DNA of 34,501 nucleotides from Bacteroidota bacterium (GTDB lineage Bacteria > Bacteroidota > Bacteroidia > AKYH767-A > 2013-40CM-41-45). A program made the translations under genes and the position numbers. Shown piece by piece: positions 17,767-26,981 of the stretch. The stretch spans positions 51,304 to 85,804 of the forward strand of contig JAPLDB010000013.1 in assembly GCA_026391975.1 (NCBI GenBank), in the 5' to 3' direction. The notes beneath the pieces are model-generated. The model did not search any database, was not told where the DNA came from, and worked only from the letters and a program-made list of their open reading frames with translations. Each line of letters begins with the position of its first letter. The first letter of the stretch is position 1.

Positions 17767-20700
17767 GTGCCGAATCAGTTCAAAATATATAAATCATCTG
17801 CAGGCTCCGGCAAAACATTCACTCTTGTGAAGGAGTACCTGTGCCTTGTTCTTCGCAATCCCGGCGACTACAAGCATATTCTCGCTCTTACATTTACAAA
17901 TAAAGCGACACAAGAAATGAAGTCGCGCATTGTGGATTCGCTTATTCAACTTTCAAAGAATGAGAATGAATCGTTAAAAAAAATTCTTGCAGCAGAAATT
18001 CCGGAAGAGAAAATTCAACCGCATGCCCGGCTCGCGCTCGACAATATACTCCACGATTACAGCAACTTTTCAGTCACCACGATCGACAGCTTTTTTAATC
18101 GCATCATCCGTTCACTGGCCCGTGAAATGCAATTGCCATTGCGGCTTGAAATAAAACTTGACCAGGATGAAGTGATCACTGATATCACCTCACAGCTGCT
18201 TCTTGAGATCAGCACAGACAATGACCTTCTCAAATGGCTAACCGACTTTGCAATTCAAAAATTATCTGATGATAAGGGATGGAACATTGAAGGAGAGATT
18301 CATGCCATTGCAAAAGAACTTTTCAGGGAAAATTCAATCGGTGATCATTTGCATAGCAGAGAAGAGATCAAAAATTTCTACGCTGAACTCAAGGCCATCA
18401 AAGCACGATTCGAGAACCAGATGAAGGTATTTGGTAACGAAGGAATGAAGGCAATCGCTGCACATGGACTGGAGGTGAAAGATTTTGCCTATGGTGAAAG
18501 TGGCGTTGCAAAATATTTCGATAAAATCCGGATGAATATTTCCGCTGATGCCTACCTGCCGGGGAAACGCGCTGATGATGCAGCTTACGATACTGCCAAA
18601 TGGGCTTCTAAAAGTTCGCCGAAAAAAAAAGAGATAATTTCAATTGCCCAAAGCACACTACAGCCTTTGCTGCAGGAGATCCTTCATTTCGTCGGAGATG
18701 AATTCCCGGTATACTTAGGTGCTGCAGAAGTTTTAAAAAGAATATTCCTGCTCGGCATTGTAGAAGACCTGAGTAAGAAACTCAAAAAATACAGGGAAGA
18801 AAATAGCCTTTTACTCATCAGTGATACCCCGAAAATACTGAGTGACGTGATCAGTGAAGACGAAACACCTTTTGTTTATGAGAAAAGCGGCACTCGCTTT
18901 CACCATTTTCTAATCGATGAATTTCAGGATACCAGCGACCTCCAGTGGAAAAACATCCTGCCCCTGGTCGTCAATTCCCTTGGCGGCGGAAATTTTGGAA
19001 TGGTGGTAGGTGATATTAAACAAAGTATCTATCGCTGGCGCAGCGGCAACATGAACCTCCTGGATACTGAAATTGAAAAACACTTGCACAGGTTCCGCTC
19101 AATAATAATAAAAGAGAGCCTTGACACAAATTACAGGAGCAAAAAAGCAATTGTTGATTTTAACAATGCATTTTTTTCGGCAGTTCCTCCTTTGGTTAAT
19201 AGTTCTCTTGAACTTGACGGGATGAACGCTTTAGACAGGGCATACAACAACGAAGCAGAACAAAAAAATGCTGAAAAGCACAATGAAGGCGGAAGGGTAG
19301 AAATTCACACAATCGAATCAGAAGAACGGGGAGATGAAACAATTTCTTGGAAAGATCTTGCCAGGGAAAAAATACTGGAGAAGATCAATGATGCCTGTGC
19401 CAGGGGATACAATTATGGAGACATTGCCGTGCTTGTGCGCACAAATACGGAAGGTGATGCTGTTGCTACCTTTTTAATTGAACGGGGAATTACCCAGGTG
19501 ATTTCTCCTGATTCATTACTGATGATGCGCTCCCCCGAAGTAAGGTTCTTGCTAAACCTGCTCATATTCCTTGATGACAGGCAAAACCTGATTTCAAAAA
19601 GCGAGATTCTTTTCTATTATGCATCAAGGAATTCGTCCATCTCTGAAAATACGCATGCCGTTTTTTCCGGAATTTCAAAAAAGCAGTCTGCCGGTGGAAA
19701 AAACAAACTAACGCTTTTTGAAACGGAACATCTCGATAATTCACTTTTCAGTAAAACCCTTCCTCCTGCCTTCACCTCAAGAGTCAGAACATTATCTAAA
19801 CTTCCACTCTATGAATTGTGTGAGCAACTCGTACACATCTTCGGCTTAAAGAAAACAGATGCTTATGTCCTCCGTTTTCTTGAACTGGTTCTTGAATTTG
19901 TTGGAAAACACGATTCTTCAATCCGTTCATTCCTCAATTGGTGGGATGAATCAAAAATTGAAGAAAAGACATCTGTCATCACTTCAGAAACAGGAAATGC
20001 CATCCGCATTATGAGCATCCATAAATCAAAAGGGTTGCAGTTTCCCGTCGTGATCATGCCTTTTACAGAGTGGAAACTTCAACCGGATGCACGCGATGTC
20101 ATGTGGATTGAAAGCTCGGATGCACCCTTCAGCAGCTTTGGAAAAATTCCTGTAAGCCCTAACAAAGCAATGAAGCAATCCTGCTTTGCAGATTCATATC
20201 AAAATGAAATGATCCAGGCTGTTACGGATAACATCAACCTGATGTACGTTGCTTTTACACGTGCGGAAGAAGAACTTTATATTTTCACCGCAACCGGAGA
20301 GATTAAAGAAATGAACTCCACCGGCAAGCTTTTGCGAACTGTTCTTCAAACAGTGCCGGAATGGTCGACGAAATTTGATGAAAACAACGCACTCCTCCTT
20401 GGTGACCTCATTGACAAAACCGGAAATAAAGATCGTACCGGAGAAACTACTGCAAATGTATTTGAATTGAAAAAATATGAGGTACTCAACTGGCATGACA
20501 AGATACGCTTGAGCCTTAGATCTGAGGAACTCATCGAAATACTCGATAGCTCAGTAAAACGAGCCATCAATTATGGAGTGCTTGTGCATCGGGTAATGTC
20601 CTCCATCCAGCAGGTTTCCGACGCTGACAGGGTGGTAGCAAAATTTCATTCCGAAGGAATTATCACCGGGGAAGAAAAAGAAAAGTTACGCAATGAGATC

Positions 20701-20985
20701 GGGCTTCTTCTGGAAGTAAAAGAAATAGCTGCATTCTTCAGCGCCGAATATACCGTCCTGAACGAACATGAGATCCTGATGCCCGATGGAGAAACACTCC
20801 GCCCAGACAGGGTCCTGCTCAAAGACGGAAAAGCCATCGTCATCGATTTTAAAACCGGGAAAGCGCATTCCTCACATCAAAATCAAATCAATACGTATGC
20901 ATCTGCCTTGTCCAAAATGAACTTTACGGAAATTGAAAAATACCTGATCTACATAGCTGAAAAAAGAATTTTGCGCGTACAGTAA
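17767..20985 (+). CDS. AddA-like UvrD/Rep-family helicase with C-terminal PD-(D/E)XK nuclease
   Basis: This 1072-residue protein is predicted to unwind and degrade DNA ends in double-strand-break repair, like the AddA/RecB subunit. SF1A helicase motifs are in order: Walker A SSAGSGKT (residues 10-17), motif Ia LALTFTNKATQEMKSR, Walker B LIDEFQDTSD (D384, E385), motif III GDIKQSIYRWRSGN, motif IV LDTNYRSKKAIVDFNN, motif V RIMSIHKSKGLQFPVV and motif VI NLMYVAFTRAEEELY. The C-terminus has a PD-(D/E)XK nuclease: RPDRVLL (D1014), VIDFKTGK (D1027, K1029) and HQNQINTYA. All catalytic residues are present. The start is GTG at 17767, 4 bases after the -7 box, which leaves one residue pair (PN) before the nucleotide-binding strand. 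No AddB/RecC partner is in this window. Confidence 0.9.
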   Translation: MPNQFKIYKSSAGSGKTFTLVKEYLCLVLRNPGDYKHILALTFTNKATQEMKSRIVDSLIQLSKNENESLKKILAAEIPEEKIQPHARLALDNILHDYSNFSVTTIDSFFNRIIRSLAREMQLPLRLEIKLDQDEVITDITSQLLLEISTDNDLLKWLTDFAIQKLSDDKGWNIEGEIHAIAKELFRENSIGDHLHSREEIKNFYAELKAIKARFENQMKVFGNEGMKAIAAHGLEVKDFAYGESGVAKYFDKIRMNISADAYLPGKRADDAAYDTAKWASKSSPKKKEIISIAQSTLQPLLQEILHFVGDEFPVYLGAAEVLKRIFLLGIVEDLSKKLKKYREENSLLLISDTPKILSDVISEDETPFVYEKSGTRFHHFLIDEFQDTSDLQWKNILPLVVNSLGGGNFGMVVGDIKQSIYRWRSGNMNLLDTEIEKHLHRFRSIIIKESLDTNYRSKKAIVDFNNAFFSAVPPLVNSSLELDGMNALDRAYNNEAEQKNAEKHNEGGRVEIHTIESEERGDETISWKDLAREKILEKINDACARGYNYGDIAVLVRTNTEGDAVATFLIERGITQVISPDSLLMMRSPEVRFLLNLLIFLDDRQNLISKSEILFYYASRNSSISENTHAVFSGISKKQSAGGKNKLTLFETEHLDNSLFSKTLPPAFTSRVRTLSKLPLYELCEQLVHIFGLKKTDAYVLRFLELVLEFVGKHDSSIRSFLNWWDESKIEEKTSVITSETGNAIRIMSIHKSKGLQFPVVIMPFTEWKLQPDARDVMWIESSDAPFSSFGKIPVSPNKAMKQSCFADSYQNEMIQAVTDNINLMYVAFTRAEEELYIFTATGEIKEMNSTGKLLRTVLQTVPEWSTKFDENNALLLGDLIDKTGNKDRTGETTANVFELKKYEVLNWHDKIRLSLRSEELIEILDSSVKRAINYGVLVHRVMSSIQQVSDADRVVAKFHSEGIITGEEKEKLRNEIGLLLEVKEIAAFFSAEYTVLNEHEILMPDGETLRPDRVLLKDGKAIVIDFKTGKAHSSHQNQINTYASALSKMNFTEIEKYLIYIAEKRILRVQ

Positions 20986-20999
20986 TATCTCAATACTTT

Positions 21000-21041
21000 A
21001 GCAAACGTTGAAATGATTACGTGGTGACAACTCAGTTTGCT
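21000..21041 (+). other. Composite hairpin after the AddA-like gene
   Basis: AGCAAAC (21000-21006) pairs with GTTTGCT (21035-21041), and the adjacent GTTG (21007-21010) pairs with CAAC (21028-21031), leaving a three-base bulge. It lies 14 bases after the stop codon. No T-tract follows, so it is not a classic terminator. It may protect a 3' end or be chance. Confidence 0.3.
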
Positions 21042-21120
21042 CGTTATTCACTATTATTCGTTATTTGTTATTCGAAAATTAGCAATCTTTCGTTATTCGC
21101 ACCATCCGTTATTCGCACAA
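21042..21120 (+). repeat. Degenerate GTTATTCG leader repeat before the response regulator
   Basis: Several copies of (C)GTTATTCG or one-base variants lie between 21043 and 21119, ending about 15 bases before the response-regulator ATG. Related ATTCGTAATTCGT-type tracts occur upstream of pstB (29680-29748) and pstA (30604-30678). Confidence 0.65.
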
Positions 21121-21135
21121 CCAATCCTTCCTAAA

Positions 21136-21630
21136 ATGTACGTAAACAGAAACCTAAAAATTATTGTTATCGAAGACAACCGGGCAATGTCTGAAATGGT
21201 GCGTGATTACCTCACCACAAAATTTACATCTGCGGAGGTTACGGTTTACAATACCGGCGAAGAGGCCCTGAACGGACTGGTCTCAGAACCGGATGTCATC
21301 ATTCTGGATTACAACCTGGATTCTGAGAATGCAAACGCTTTAAATGGGATTCAGATATTGATGAAGATTAAGGAACGGTATAAAACACCTGTCATCTTTT
21401 TATCATCTCAGGAACGTGCAGATGTTTCTGCAAATACCATAAAGTACGGCGCATACGATTACATTACAAAGAACGAAGCAGCTTTTTCCCGACTTGAGAT
21501 TGTCATCAACAACATCATTGGCCATTCAGATGTAAAAAAGAATCTCGGCACCCAAAAATTCTTCAACAGCATCCTTGTTGTCCTGATGATCGTGCTTGTA
21601 TTGGGATTTATCCTGATGAGGATGTTTTAG
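21136..21630 (+). CDS. Single-domain response regulator with C-terminal membrane anchor
   Basis: This 164-residue protein has a CheY-like receiver domain (~7-125). The acidic pocket is E13-D14, the phospho-acceptor D58 is in IILDYNL, the switch residue is S90 in VIFLSS, and K112 is in YDYITK. The receiver is followed by a short linker and a C-terminal hydrophobic helix (FNSILVVLMIVLVLGFILM, ~143-161) with only RMF after it. No DNA-binding output domain is present. A tail-anchored receiver would place phospho-signalling at the inner membrane. No histidine kinase lies nearby. I chose the ATG at 21136; a longer frame from 21037 reads through the GTTATTCG repeat and gives an implausible N-terminus. 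Its stop codon overlaps the stop of the convergent gene by three bases. Confidence 0.85.
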   Translation: MYVNRNLKIIVIEDNRAMSEMVRDYLTTKFTSAEVTVYNTGEEALNGLVSEPDVIILDYNLDSENANALNGIQILMKIKERYKTPVIFLSSQERADVSANTIKYGAYDYITKNEAAFSRLEIVINNIIGHSDVKKNLGTQKFFNSILVVLMIVLVLGFILMRMF

Positions 21631-23027
21631 TTCTGACTGAAGAAAAAATCGATCAGCTCATAAAACTGAGTTACAGAAAATTTTGATTTGCCATCCAGGT
21701 ACTGATCAATGGCGACGCTGATCTCCGCAGGACTAATTTGATTGTTCCCATCAGTGTCAAGGCTCCTGAATTTCACAGGAATTAGTTTATTCATGCTTCT
21801 CTCTACTTCATTGGAATTTGCATTAACCATGCCTGAAACACCGGAGTTTTCTTTACCGAATTTATCTGTGTGATGGAGATACTCAACGATAGCCGGCAAG
21901 GCATTCAGAGAATCCTGTCTCCATTTTGCTTCCATCATCTCCTCCGTGATGGTAACTCCTTCCTCATTCACAAGTGCGTCTTTTCCTGAGTTCATTTCCT
22001 TGTCACGGTAATCCGGTATTCCGTCATTGTCAGTATCTACAGGCTTTCCGTTAATATCAACCTTTGCATTTGCTGTGGTATCTATTACGGCATCGTTGAT
22101 GTCAGGAATGCCGTCCCTGTCTGCATCTTCTGATGCAAGCAATTCAAAATTGACATTTTTAAAATCGGCTTTGTCCTGTACAAATCCATGTCGCGATTTT
22201 CTCGGCACTTCTCTTTTTCCCGCAATATCATAGCGAAGGGAAACAAATGTAAAAATGATTTTGTCCTTTAGTCCATTACCCTTGCGTGACAGCGCACTTT
22301 CATTATTCACGTTATCGATGAGGTCGGTTTTTGTGATGTGCACATTCGCACCAAAGTGCATGGCAACGCGATTCGAAATAAGAAATTTTACTCCTGCACC
22401 CACAGGAAACCCGATTGTTGCCTGACGGTATTTTCCAAATCCATCAATATTCTCGTCCCTGAGATCAGTCTCATACTTATAATCCCTGTAGATGACCTGG
22501 GCATTTCCGGCGCCTGTATCATTCTGATCAACATTCCTGATTGTGCCGTCATCCCAGTAATGATAATAATTACCATTGGCATCTTTCAGATCACCACGCG
22601 CATGAAAAACCATATATTCAATTCCGGCGCTGATGTATGGAGTAAGAAATTGTTTTGTCTTTTTCCTTGAATAAAAATCGTAACGCAGCTGCAAACCTTC
22701 AGCAACAATTCCTGATTCAAAATTCAAACGACCGGATTCATTTCTTTCCTGACCGGAAACCCTTCCTCCTAAAATAAACAATGAAATGGATAGCCTCGAA
22801 TTGGTATGTTTTTGAAGTTCGAATTGCAAACCACTTTTTGAAGTTACCGGCTCATTCAGGTGATTGTATCCAACGTCGCCTAAAAAATACATCCGGCCCT
22901 GAGAAACGGAAATCACCGGCAAACGGGAACTATGGCTTGCAGTAGTATCTGCCTCTTTTGAAAATCCATTCATCCATGGGGAGGCAAAAAAAAACAGGAA
23001 AATTAATTTGAGAAAAGAATGATTCAT
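21627..23027 (-). CDS. Outer-membrane beta-barrel-like protein with calcium-binding (TSP3/EF-hand-type) repeats
   Basis: This 466-residue protein begins with a signal peptide (MNHSFLKLIFLFFFASPWMNG). Residues ~40-270 alternate hydrophobic and polar residues with turns (YFLGDVGYNHL, LTPYISAGIEYMVFH, IGFPVGAGVKFLISNRVAMHFG), as in an outer-membrane barrel. Residues ~301-345 hold aspartate-rich repeats, DADRDGIPDINDA and DTDNDGIPDYRDKE, of the thrombospondin type 3 kind. The C-terminus has an EF-hand-like loop, LDTDGNNQISPAEI (D424, D426, N428, E435). Calcium binding is inferred. The gene lies 29 bases after the SPOR-domain gene, so the two are probably one operon. The stop codon overlaps the convergent response-regulator stop. 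Confidence 0.75.
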   Translation of the reverse strand: MNHSFLKLIFLFFFASPWMNGFSKEADTTASHSSRLPVISVSQGRMYFLGDVGYNHLNEPVTSKSGLQFELQKHTNSRLSISLFILGGRVSGQERNESGRLNFESGIVAEGLQLRYDFYSRKKTKQFLTPYISAGIEYMVFHARGDLKDANGNYYHYWDDGTIRNVDQNDTGAGNAQVIYRDYKYETDLRDENIDGFGKYRQATIGFPVGAGVKFLISNRVAMHFGANVHITKTDLIDNVNNESALSRKGNGLKDKIIFTFVSLRYDIAGKREVPRKSRHGFVQDKADFKNVNFELLASEDADRDGIPDINDAVIDTTANAKVDINGKPVDTDNDGIPDYRDKEMNSGKDALVNEEGVTITEEMMEAKWRQDSLNALPAIVEYLHHTDKFGKENSGVSGMVNANSNEVERSMNKLIPVKFRSLDTDGNNQISPAEISVAIDQYLDGKSKFSVTQFYELIDFFFSQN

Positions 23028-23056
23028 TTATAAAGGCAACAATTTCATTTGCCGTT

Positions 23057-24265
23057 TCAATTAGCCATGGCTGTATTCTCTGTGGCTTCCTTAATTGTAA
23101 TTCGTTGCGCATTTTTATAAGCAACAACAAATGCATCAGGTATTTTTTCCTTAGTGCGCCTGCTGAAGTCACTTGCAGATGCATATGTGTCGAAATTCCC
23201 GATCATGTACTTCCTCCAGCCTTCCTGTTCAGTCAGGTCAACATGCTGGTCAATCTGAAATTTTTCCTGGAAGAATTTGTCTGTGCGTAAAGGACTCTTA
23301 CGGGTCGCAGCGATCTGTATTTTATAAAAGATCCCTTTTTGCGGAGCCGGAATATATGCAGGCATATTGCCGGTAGACGCTACCTCAGTCGCCTGTGCAA
23401 AAAGATTGGAGACGATTTGTGCTGTTGGAGAAACAAGTTGCATGTCTCTGGTCGCTTCGTTGCCGGATAACTCAGTCGTTGCAGACTCAATGCTGGTCTT
23501 GCTTTCATCATCGCCGCCATATACAAGCATTCCGGATACAATTGGACTTTCAAACTCATCTCCTGTTGCCTGAAGGTTATAACTGACTTTTATTACAGGT
23601 TCTTCAGGAAGCTGGTTCCATAAAAAAGTCGCCTGCTGATTGCTAAACATGAATTTAGCCCCTCCCGAATTCACATTTGTTACGGTATAGCCTGCAGGGA
23701 TTTCGTCAATAAATCTGGCAGTATGTTCGCCGCTTCTTCGAGTAATATTCAACACAATTTTATATTCCCCGCCCTCAGGAGTCACTGCGAAAATTTTCCG
23801 TTCAACTTCTTTATCATTCTTTGTGGCGGCTTCAACGGTAAAGTCAAGCTCAACAGGAGCAAGTTCAATCTTAACGCGCTGATCATCCTTTATATAATAA
23901 AACGAACCCGGCATCAATTCTCTGTCTGACTCATTCGGATCAGTATGAAACTTATAGGAAACAGCAAATGTCCCGGCGTCTGGCAGCGACGTCCATTCGA
24001 ACTTCACCACATTCCCTTCCATTTCAAATTTTGCCCCCATTGTTTCAACCGGTGTTGCCGTTAACCCCATCGGCAAGATTTGCTGTAACCTGGCATAACC
24101 CGTTGCCGTTCCCTTATTTAGGGTAACTGTAACTGTACATTCATCGCCCGGCACCAGTCGCGGTGCAACGCTTGAAGTGATGGATATCTCATTTTCAGGA
24201 TTGCCGAAAAGCGAAACAAGTAATACCACCATGGCGGAAATAGCAATGCTTATTATTTTAATCAT
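23057..24265 (-). CDS. Exported protein with duplicated Ig/DUF11-like domains and C-terminal SPOR domain
   Basis: This 402-residue protein starts with a hydrophobic export signal (MIKIISIAISAMVVLLVSLF). Two similar beta-rich domains follow. In the first (~28-130) note GYARLQQILPMGLTATPVE, GAKFEMEGNVVKFEWTSLP and FAVSYKF. In the second (~160-258) note TARFIDEIPAGYTVTNVN, GAKFMFSNQQATFLWNQLP and IKVSYNL. The matching GAKF, F-x-W-x-x-LP and VSY positions show an internal duplication. The last ~90 residues are SPOR-like (IFYKIQIAATRK, WRKYMIGNFDTYASASDF, DAFVVAYKNAQRI). SPOR domains bind denuded peptidoglycan, so the protein may tether a periplasmic or outer-membrane complex to the wall, plausibly with the barrel encoded 29 bases downstream. 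The specific role is unknown. Confidence 0.75.
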   Translation of the reverse strand: MIKIISIAISAMVVLLVSLFGNPENEISITSSVAPRLVPGDECTVTVTLNKGTATGYARLQQILPMGLTATPVETMGAKFEMEGNVVKFEWTSLPDAGTFAVSYKFHTDPNESDRELMPGSFYYIKDDQRVKIELAPVELDFTVEAATKNDKEVERKIFAVTPEGGEYKIVLNITRRSGEHTARFIDEIPAGYTVTNVNSGGAKFMFSNQQATFLWNQLPEEPVIKVSYNLQATGDEFESPIVSGMLVYGGDDESKTSIESATTELSGNEATRDMQLVSPTAQIVSNLFAQATEVASTGNMPAYIPAPQKGIFYKIQIAATRKSPLRTDKFFQEKFQIDQHVDLTEQEGWRKYMIGNFDTYASASDFSRRTKEKIPDAFVVAYKNAQRITIKEATENTAMAN

Positions 24266-24493
24266 TGTCTTGAATTATCAAATGGAAAAGTACGGCTTGC
24301 ATTTCTCTGATTCCCCTCTGAAAAACGGAGTTATGAATGTGGAATTGTTGATAAGAGAAGATGGGTTTATATCAGAAACAGAACACAAAATGAGAAATCA
24401 AAACTGTGAAAAGTTTAACCTTTCTTAACCGCACATTAACACGGTCCTAAGTAACCGAACACTACTTTTCGTTGCGAAATAATTCTCTTCTAA

Positions 24494-26962
24494 ATGTCTA
24501 AAATCACTAACCTTCTGCTTTCTGTCCTTATCAGTACCTCCGTCTATGCCGATGTAGTTCCCAAAACCTACACCACGATGCGGGCATCAGCACCCATAAA
24601 AATTGATGGTATCATTGACGACGAAGGATGGAAAAACATTCCCATGGCTACGGACTTTACGCAGCTCGATCCAACAGAAGGCAATCCTGTCTCTCAAAAA
24701 ACTGAAGTCAGGATAACTTACGACAACGTAGCTGTTTATGCAAGTGCTATGTTATATGACAATGCGCCGGACAGCATCCTTCATGAACTCGGATTGCGGG
24801 ATGAGGGAGAAAACCTGAATGCTGACCGTTTTCGGTTTGCAATAGACACATATAATCTGCGTCAGGACGGTTATGTGTTCGACGTTACAGTCAGCAATGT
24901 TCAGTCTGACATGAAGGACAGTGATCCTACTTTTGATGCTGTGTGGGAAAGTGCAACCCATATTGGCAAAGACGGATGGAGTGTCGAAATGAAAATCCCT
25001 TACAGCGCCCTCCGGTTTCCAAAAAAAGACATCCAGCAATGGGGCCTTCAGTGCGCTCGTTCCATTCGAAGAAACAGGGAATATGACCAGTGGACACTAA
25101 CACCAAAGGCCGCTCAAAACCGCATCCTTTACTGGGGCACAATGAATGGTATTTCAAATATTGAATCTCCATTGCGGCTATCTCTTACACCATACCTTTC
25201 TTTATATGGTGAAAGAAGCCCGAATACTGATGCAAACAATAAAACCTTTTATGAAAATTCAACTTCATATTCATTCGGAGCTGACTTGAAATACGGCATT
25301 GATGACCGCTTTACCCTGGACATGACACTCCTGCCCGATTTCAGCCAGGTACAGAGCGATAATAAAGTCAAAAACCTCACTGCCTTCGAAACAGTCTATG
25401 ATGAAAATCGCCCATTCTTTAAGGAAGGTGTCGAGCTATTTTCAAAAGGAAATCTTTTTTATTCACGCAGAATAGGAAAAACTCCCGGTTTGTTTTATTC
25501 CTTACCATACCTGCTTAACGAAGGTGAAACAATTGAAGAAAATCCTGATAAAGCAAGGTTACTGAACGGGGTAAAAGTTTCAGGACGTACTGATAAAGGA
25601 CTTGGCATTGGATTACTCAATGCTGTTACTGCCGATATGTACGCTGTCGTAAAAGACCCAAATGGCAACAGGCGAAAAATCCTCACCGAGCCCCTTACTA
25701 ATTACAACATCCTTGTACTTGACCAGAACCTTCCACACAATTCAGATATTTTTCTTGTGAACACCAATGTAATGCGCGCAGGTAGTGCGCGCGACGCAAA
25801 TGTCACAACTGCACAGGGAGTTTATGAAATGAAAAATCATTTGTTCCGTTTCCTGGGTCGTTATTCAATGAGCCGTGTTTACGATCATACTAACGATACT
25901 GAAAACAAGCTTGTAAAGAAAAATAAGATCGGTAACCAATATAGCTTTGGAATTGACAAAGTGAAAGGAGTTTGGAACTATGGTGTGGTGCACGAATTCG
26001 GCGACAAAAACTATGACAAGAATGACCTCGGAAGGATCTTCGTAAGTGATTATACCATGGACCAGGGATATATTTATTTCAGCGCCAACAACCCTTTCGG
26101 GAAAATTTTCAATTATGGTCAGGGTGGACTCAACATTAACCGCGAAGGCCGCTATAGCAGTGGGGCCCAAACGTCTATCGGACTTGAGTTATGGGAGTTT
26201 CTTCTGTTCAGGAACAATTACTCATTAAATACCTCGATCGGTACAAACCCTGTTGAAGGTCGCGACTATTATGAGCCCCGCACAGAAGGCAGGTTTTACA
26301 AAACACCGGTCTCTTATTTCGGTAGCATGAATGCTTCAACAGATTATAACAAGAAACTGGCATTTGATCTCGGTGGCCGTGCGGCAATTGCTGATGAGAC
26401 CGGATACTTCAGGTATGGTTACTACATCGTTCCCATTGTACGTTTCAGCGATAAGTGGAACATGAAACTCAATGTCTTCTGGGATAAGTATGAAAATGAC
26501 AGAGGCTGGGTGAATACAATTTCAGACGATGAAATTGTTTTCGGTCAGCGCACGATTCAAACACTGGAGAATACACTTACATCACGTTACCTTTTCAAAA
26601 ATGACATGGCCCTTTCGGTTACTGCAAGGCACTACTGGAGCAAAGGACAGTACGATCAGTTCTATTTGCTGAATCGTGATGGCTCTTTAACTCCTGATAA
26701 TTCATATGCAGGCGACTATAACTTCAATACCAACTTTTTCAATGTTGATGTTAGTTATTCATGGCAGTTCGCACCCGGCAGCTCATTTATCCTCACTTAC
26801 AAAAATGAAATTTACCGCGACCCATATCCTGTCGTCCCTGCTGAGTTTGGCTTTCATTACGACAACGACTTAAGGAATACATTGAATGCCCCTCAAACAA
26901 ATAGTATCTCACTGAAGGTGCTTTATTACCTGGATTATTCTTACCTGAAAAAAAAGGTATAG
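24494..26962 (+). CDS. DUF5916 protein with CBM9-like N-terminal domain and predicted barrel
   Basis: This 822-residue exported protein has a short signal peptide (MSKITNLLLSVLISTSVYA). Residues ~25-220 are a carbohydrate-binding-module-9-like domain: IKIDGIIDDEGWKNIP, VRITYDNVAVYASAMLYD, DRFRFAIDTYNLRQDGY and WSVEMKIPYSALRFP. The remainder (~230-822) is the DUF5916 region, opening with LSLTPYLSLYGE, DLKYGIDDRFTLDMTLLPDF and ENRPFFKEGVELFS. It continues as alternating strands typical of an outer-membrane barrel and ends in an aromatic-rich segment. Family function is not established; export and cell-envelope location are inferred. It is divergent from the SPOR gene across a 228-base gap that holds no clear exact promoter box; a near-match TACTTTTC lies at 24463-24470. 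Confidence 0.85.
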   Translation: MSKITNLLLSVLISTSVYADVVPKTYTTMRASAPIKIDGIIDDEGWKNIPMATDFTQLDPTEGNPVSQKTEVRITYDNVAVYASAMLYDNAPDSILHELGLRDEGENLNADRFRFAIDTYNLRQDGYVFDVTVSNVQSDMKDSDPTFDAVWESATHIGKDGWSVEMKIPYSALRFPKKDIQQWGLQCARSIRRNREYDQWTLTPKAAQNRILYWGTMNGISNIESPLRLSLTPYLSLYGERSPNTDANNKTFYENSTSYSFGADLKYGIDDRFTLDMTLLPDFSQVQSDNKVKNLTAFETVYDENRPFFKEGVELFSKGNLFYSRRIGKTPGLFYSLPYLLNEGETIEENPDKARLLNGVKVSGRTDKGLGIGLLNAVTADMYAVVKDPNGNRRKILTEPLTNYNILVLDQNLPHNSDIFLVNTNVMRAGSARDANVTTAQGVYEMKNHLFRFLGRYSMSRVYDHTNDTENKLVKKNKIGNQYSFGIDKVKGVWNYGVVHEFGDKNYDKNDLGRIFVSDYTMDQGYIYFSANNPFGKIFNYGQGGLNINREGRYSSGAQTSIGLELWEFLLFRNNYSLNTSIGTNPVEGRDYYEPRTEGRFYKTPVSYFGSMNASTDYNKKLAFDLGGRAAIADETGYFRYGYYIVPIVRFSDKWNMKLNVFWDKYENDRGWVNTISDDEIVFGQRTIQTLENTLTSRYLFKNDMALSVTARHYWSKGQYDQFYLLNRDGSLTPDNSYAGDYNFNTNFFNVDVSYSWQFAPGSSFILTYKNEIYRDPYPVVPAEFGFHYDNDLRNTLNAPQTNSISLKVLYYLDYSYLKKKV

Positions 26963-26981
26963 AACAATTTATTCCATAACA

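Noticed and set aside
21037-21135. Longer N-terminus for the response regulator
   Set aside because: It would translate the GTTATTCG repeat tract; the receiver domain begins normally after the ATG at 21136.
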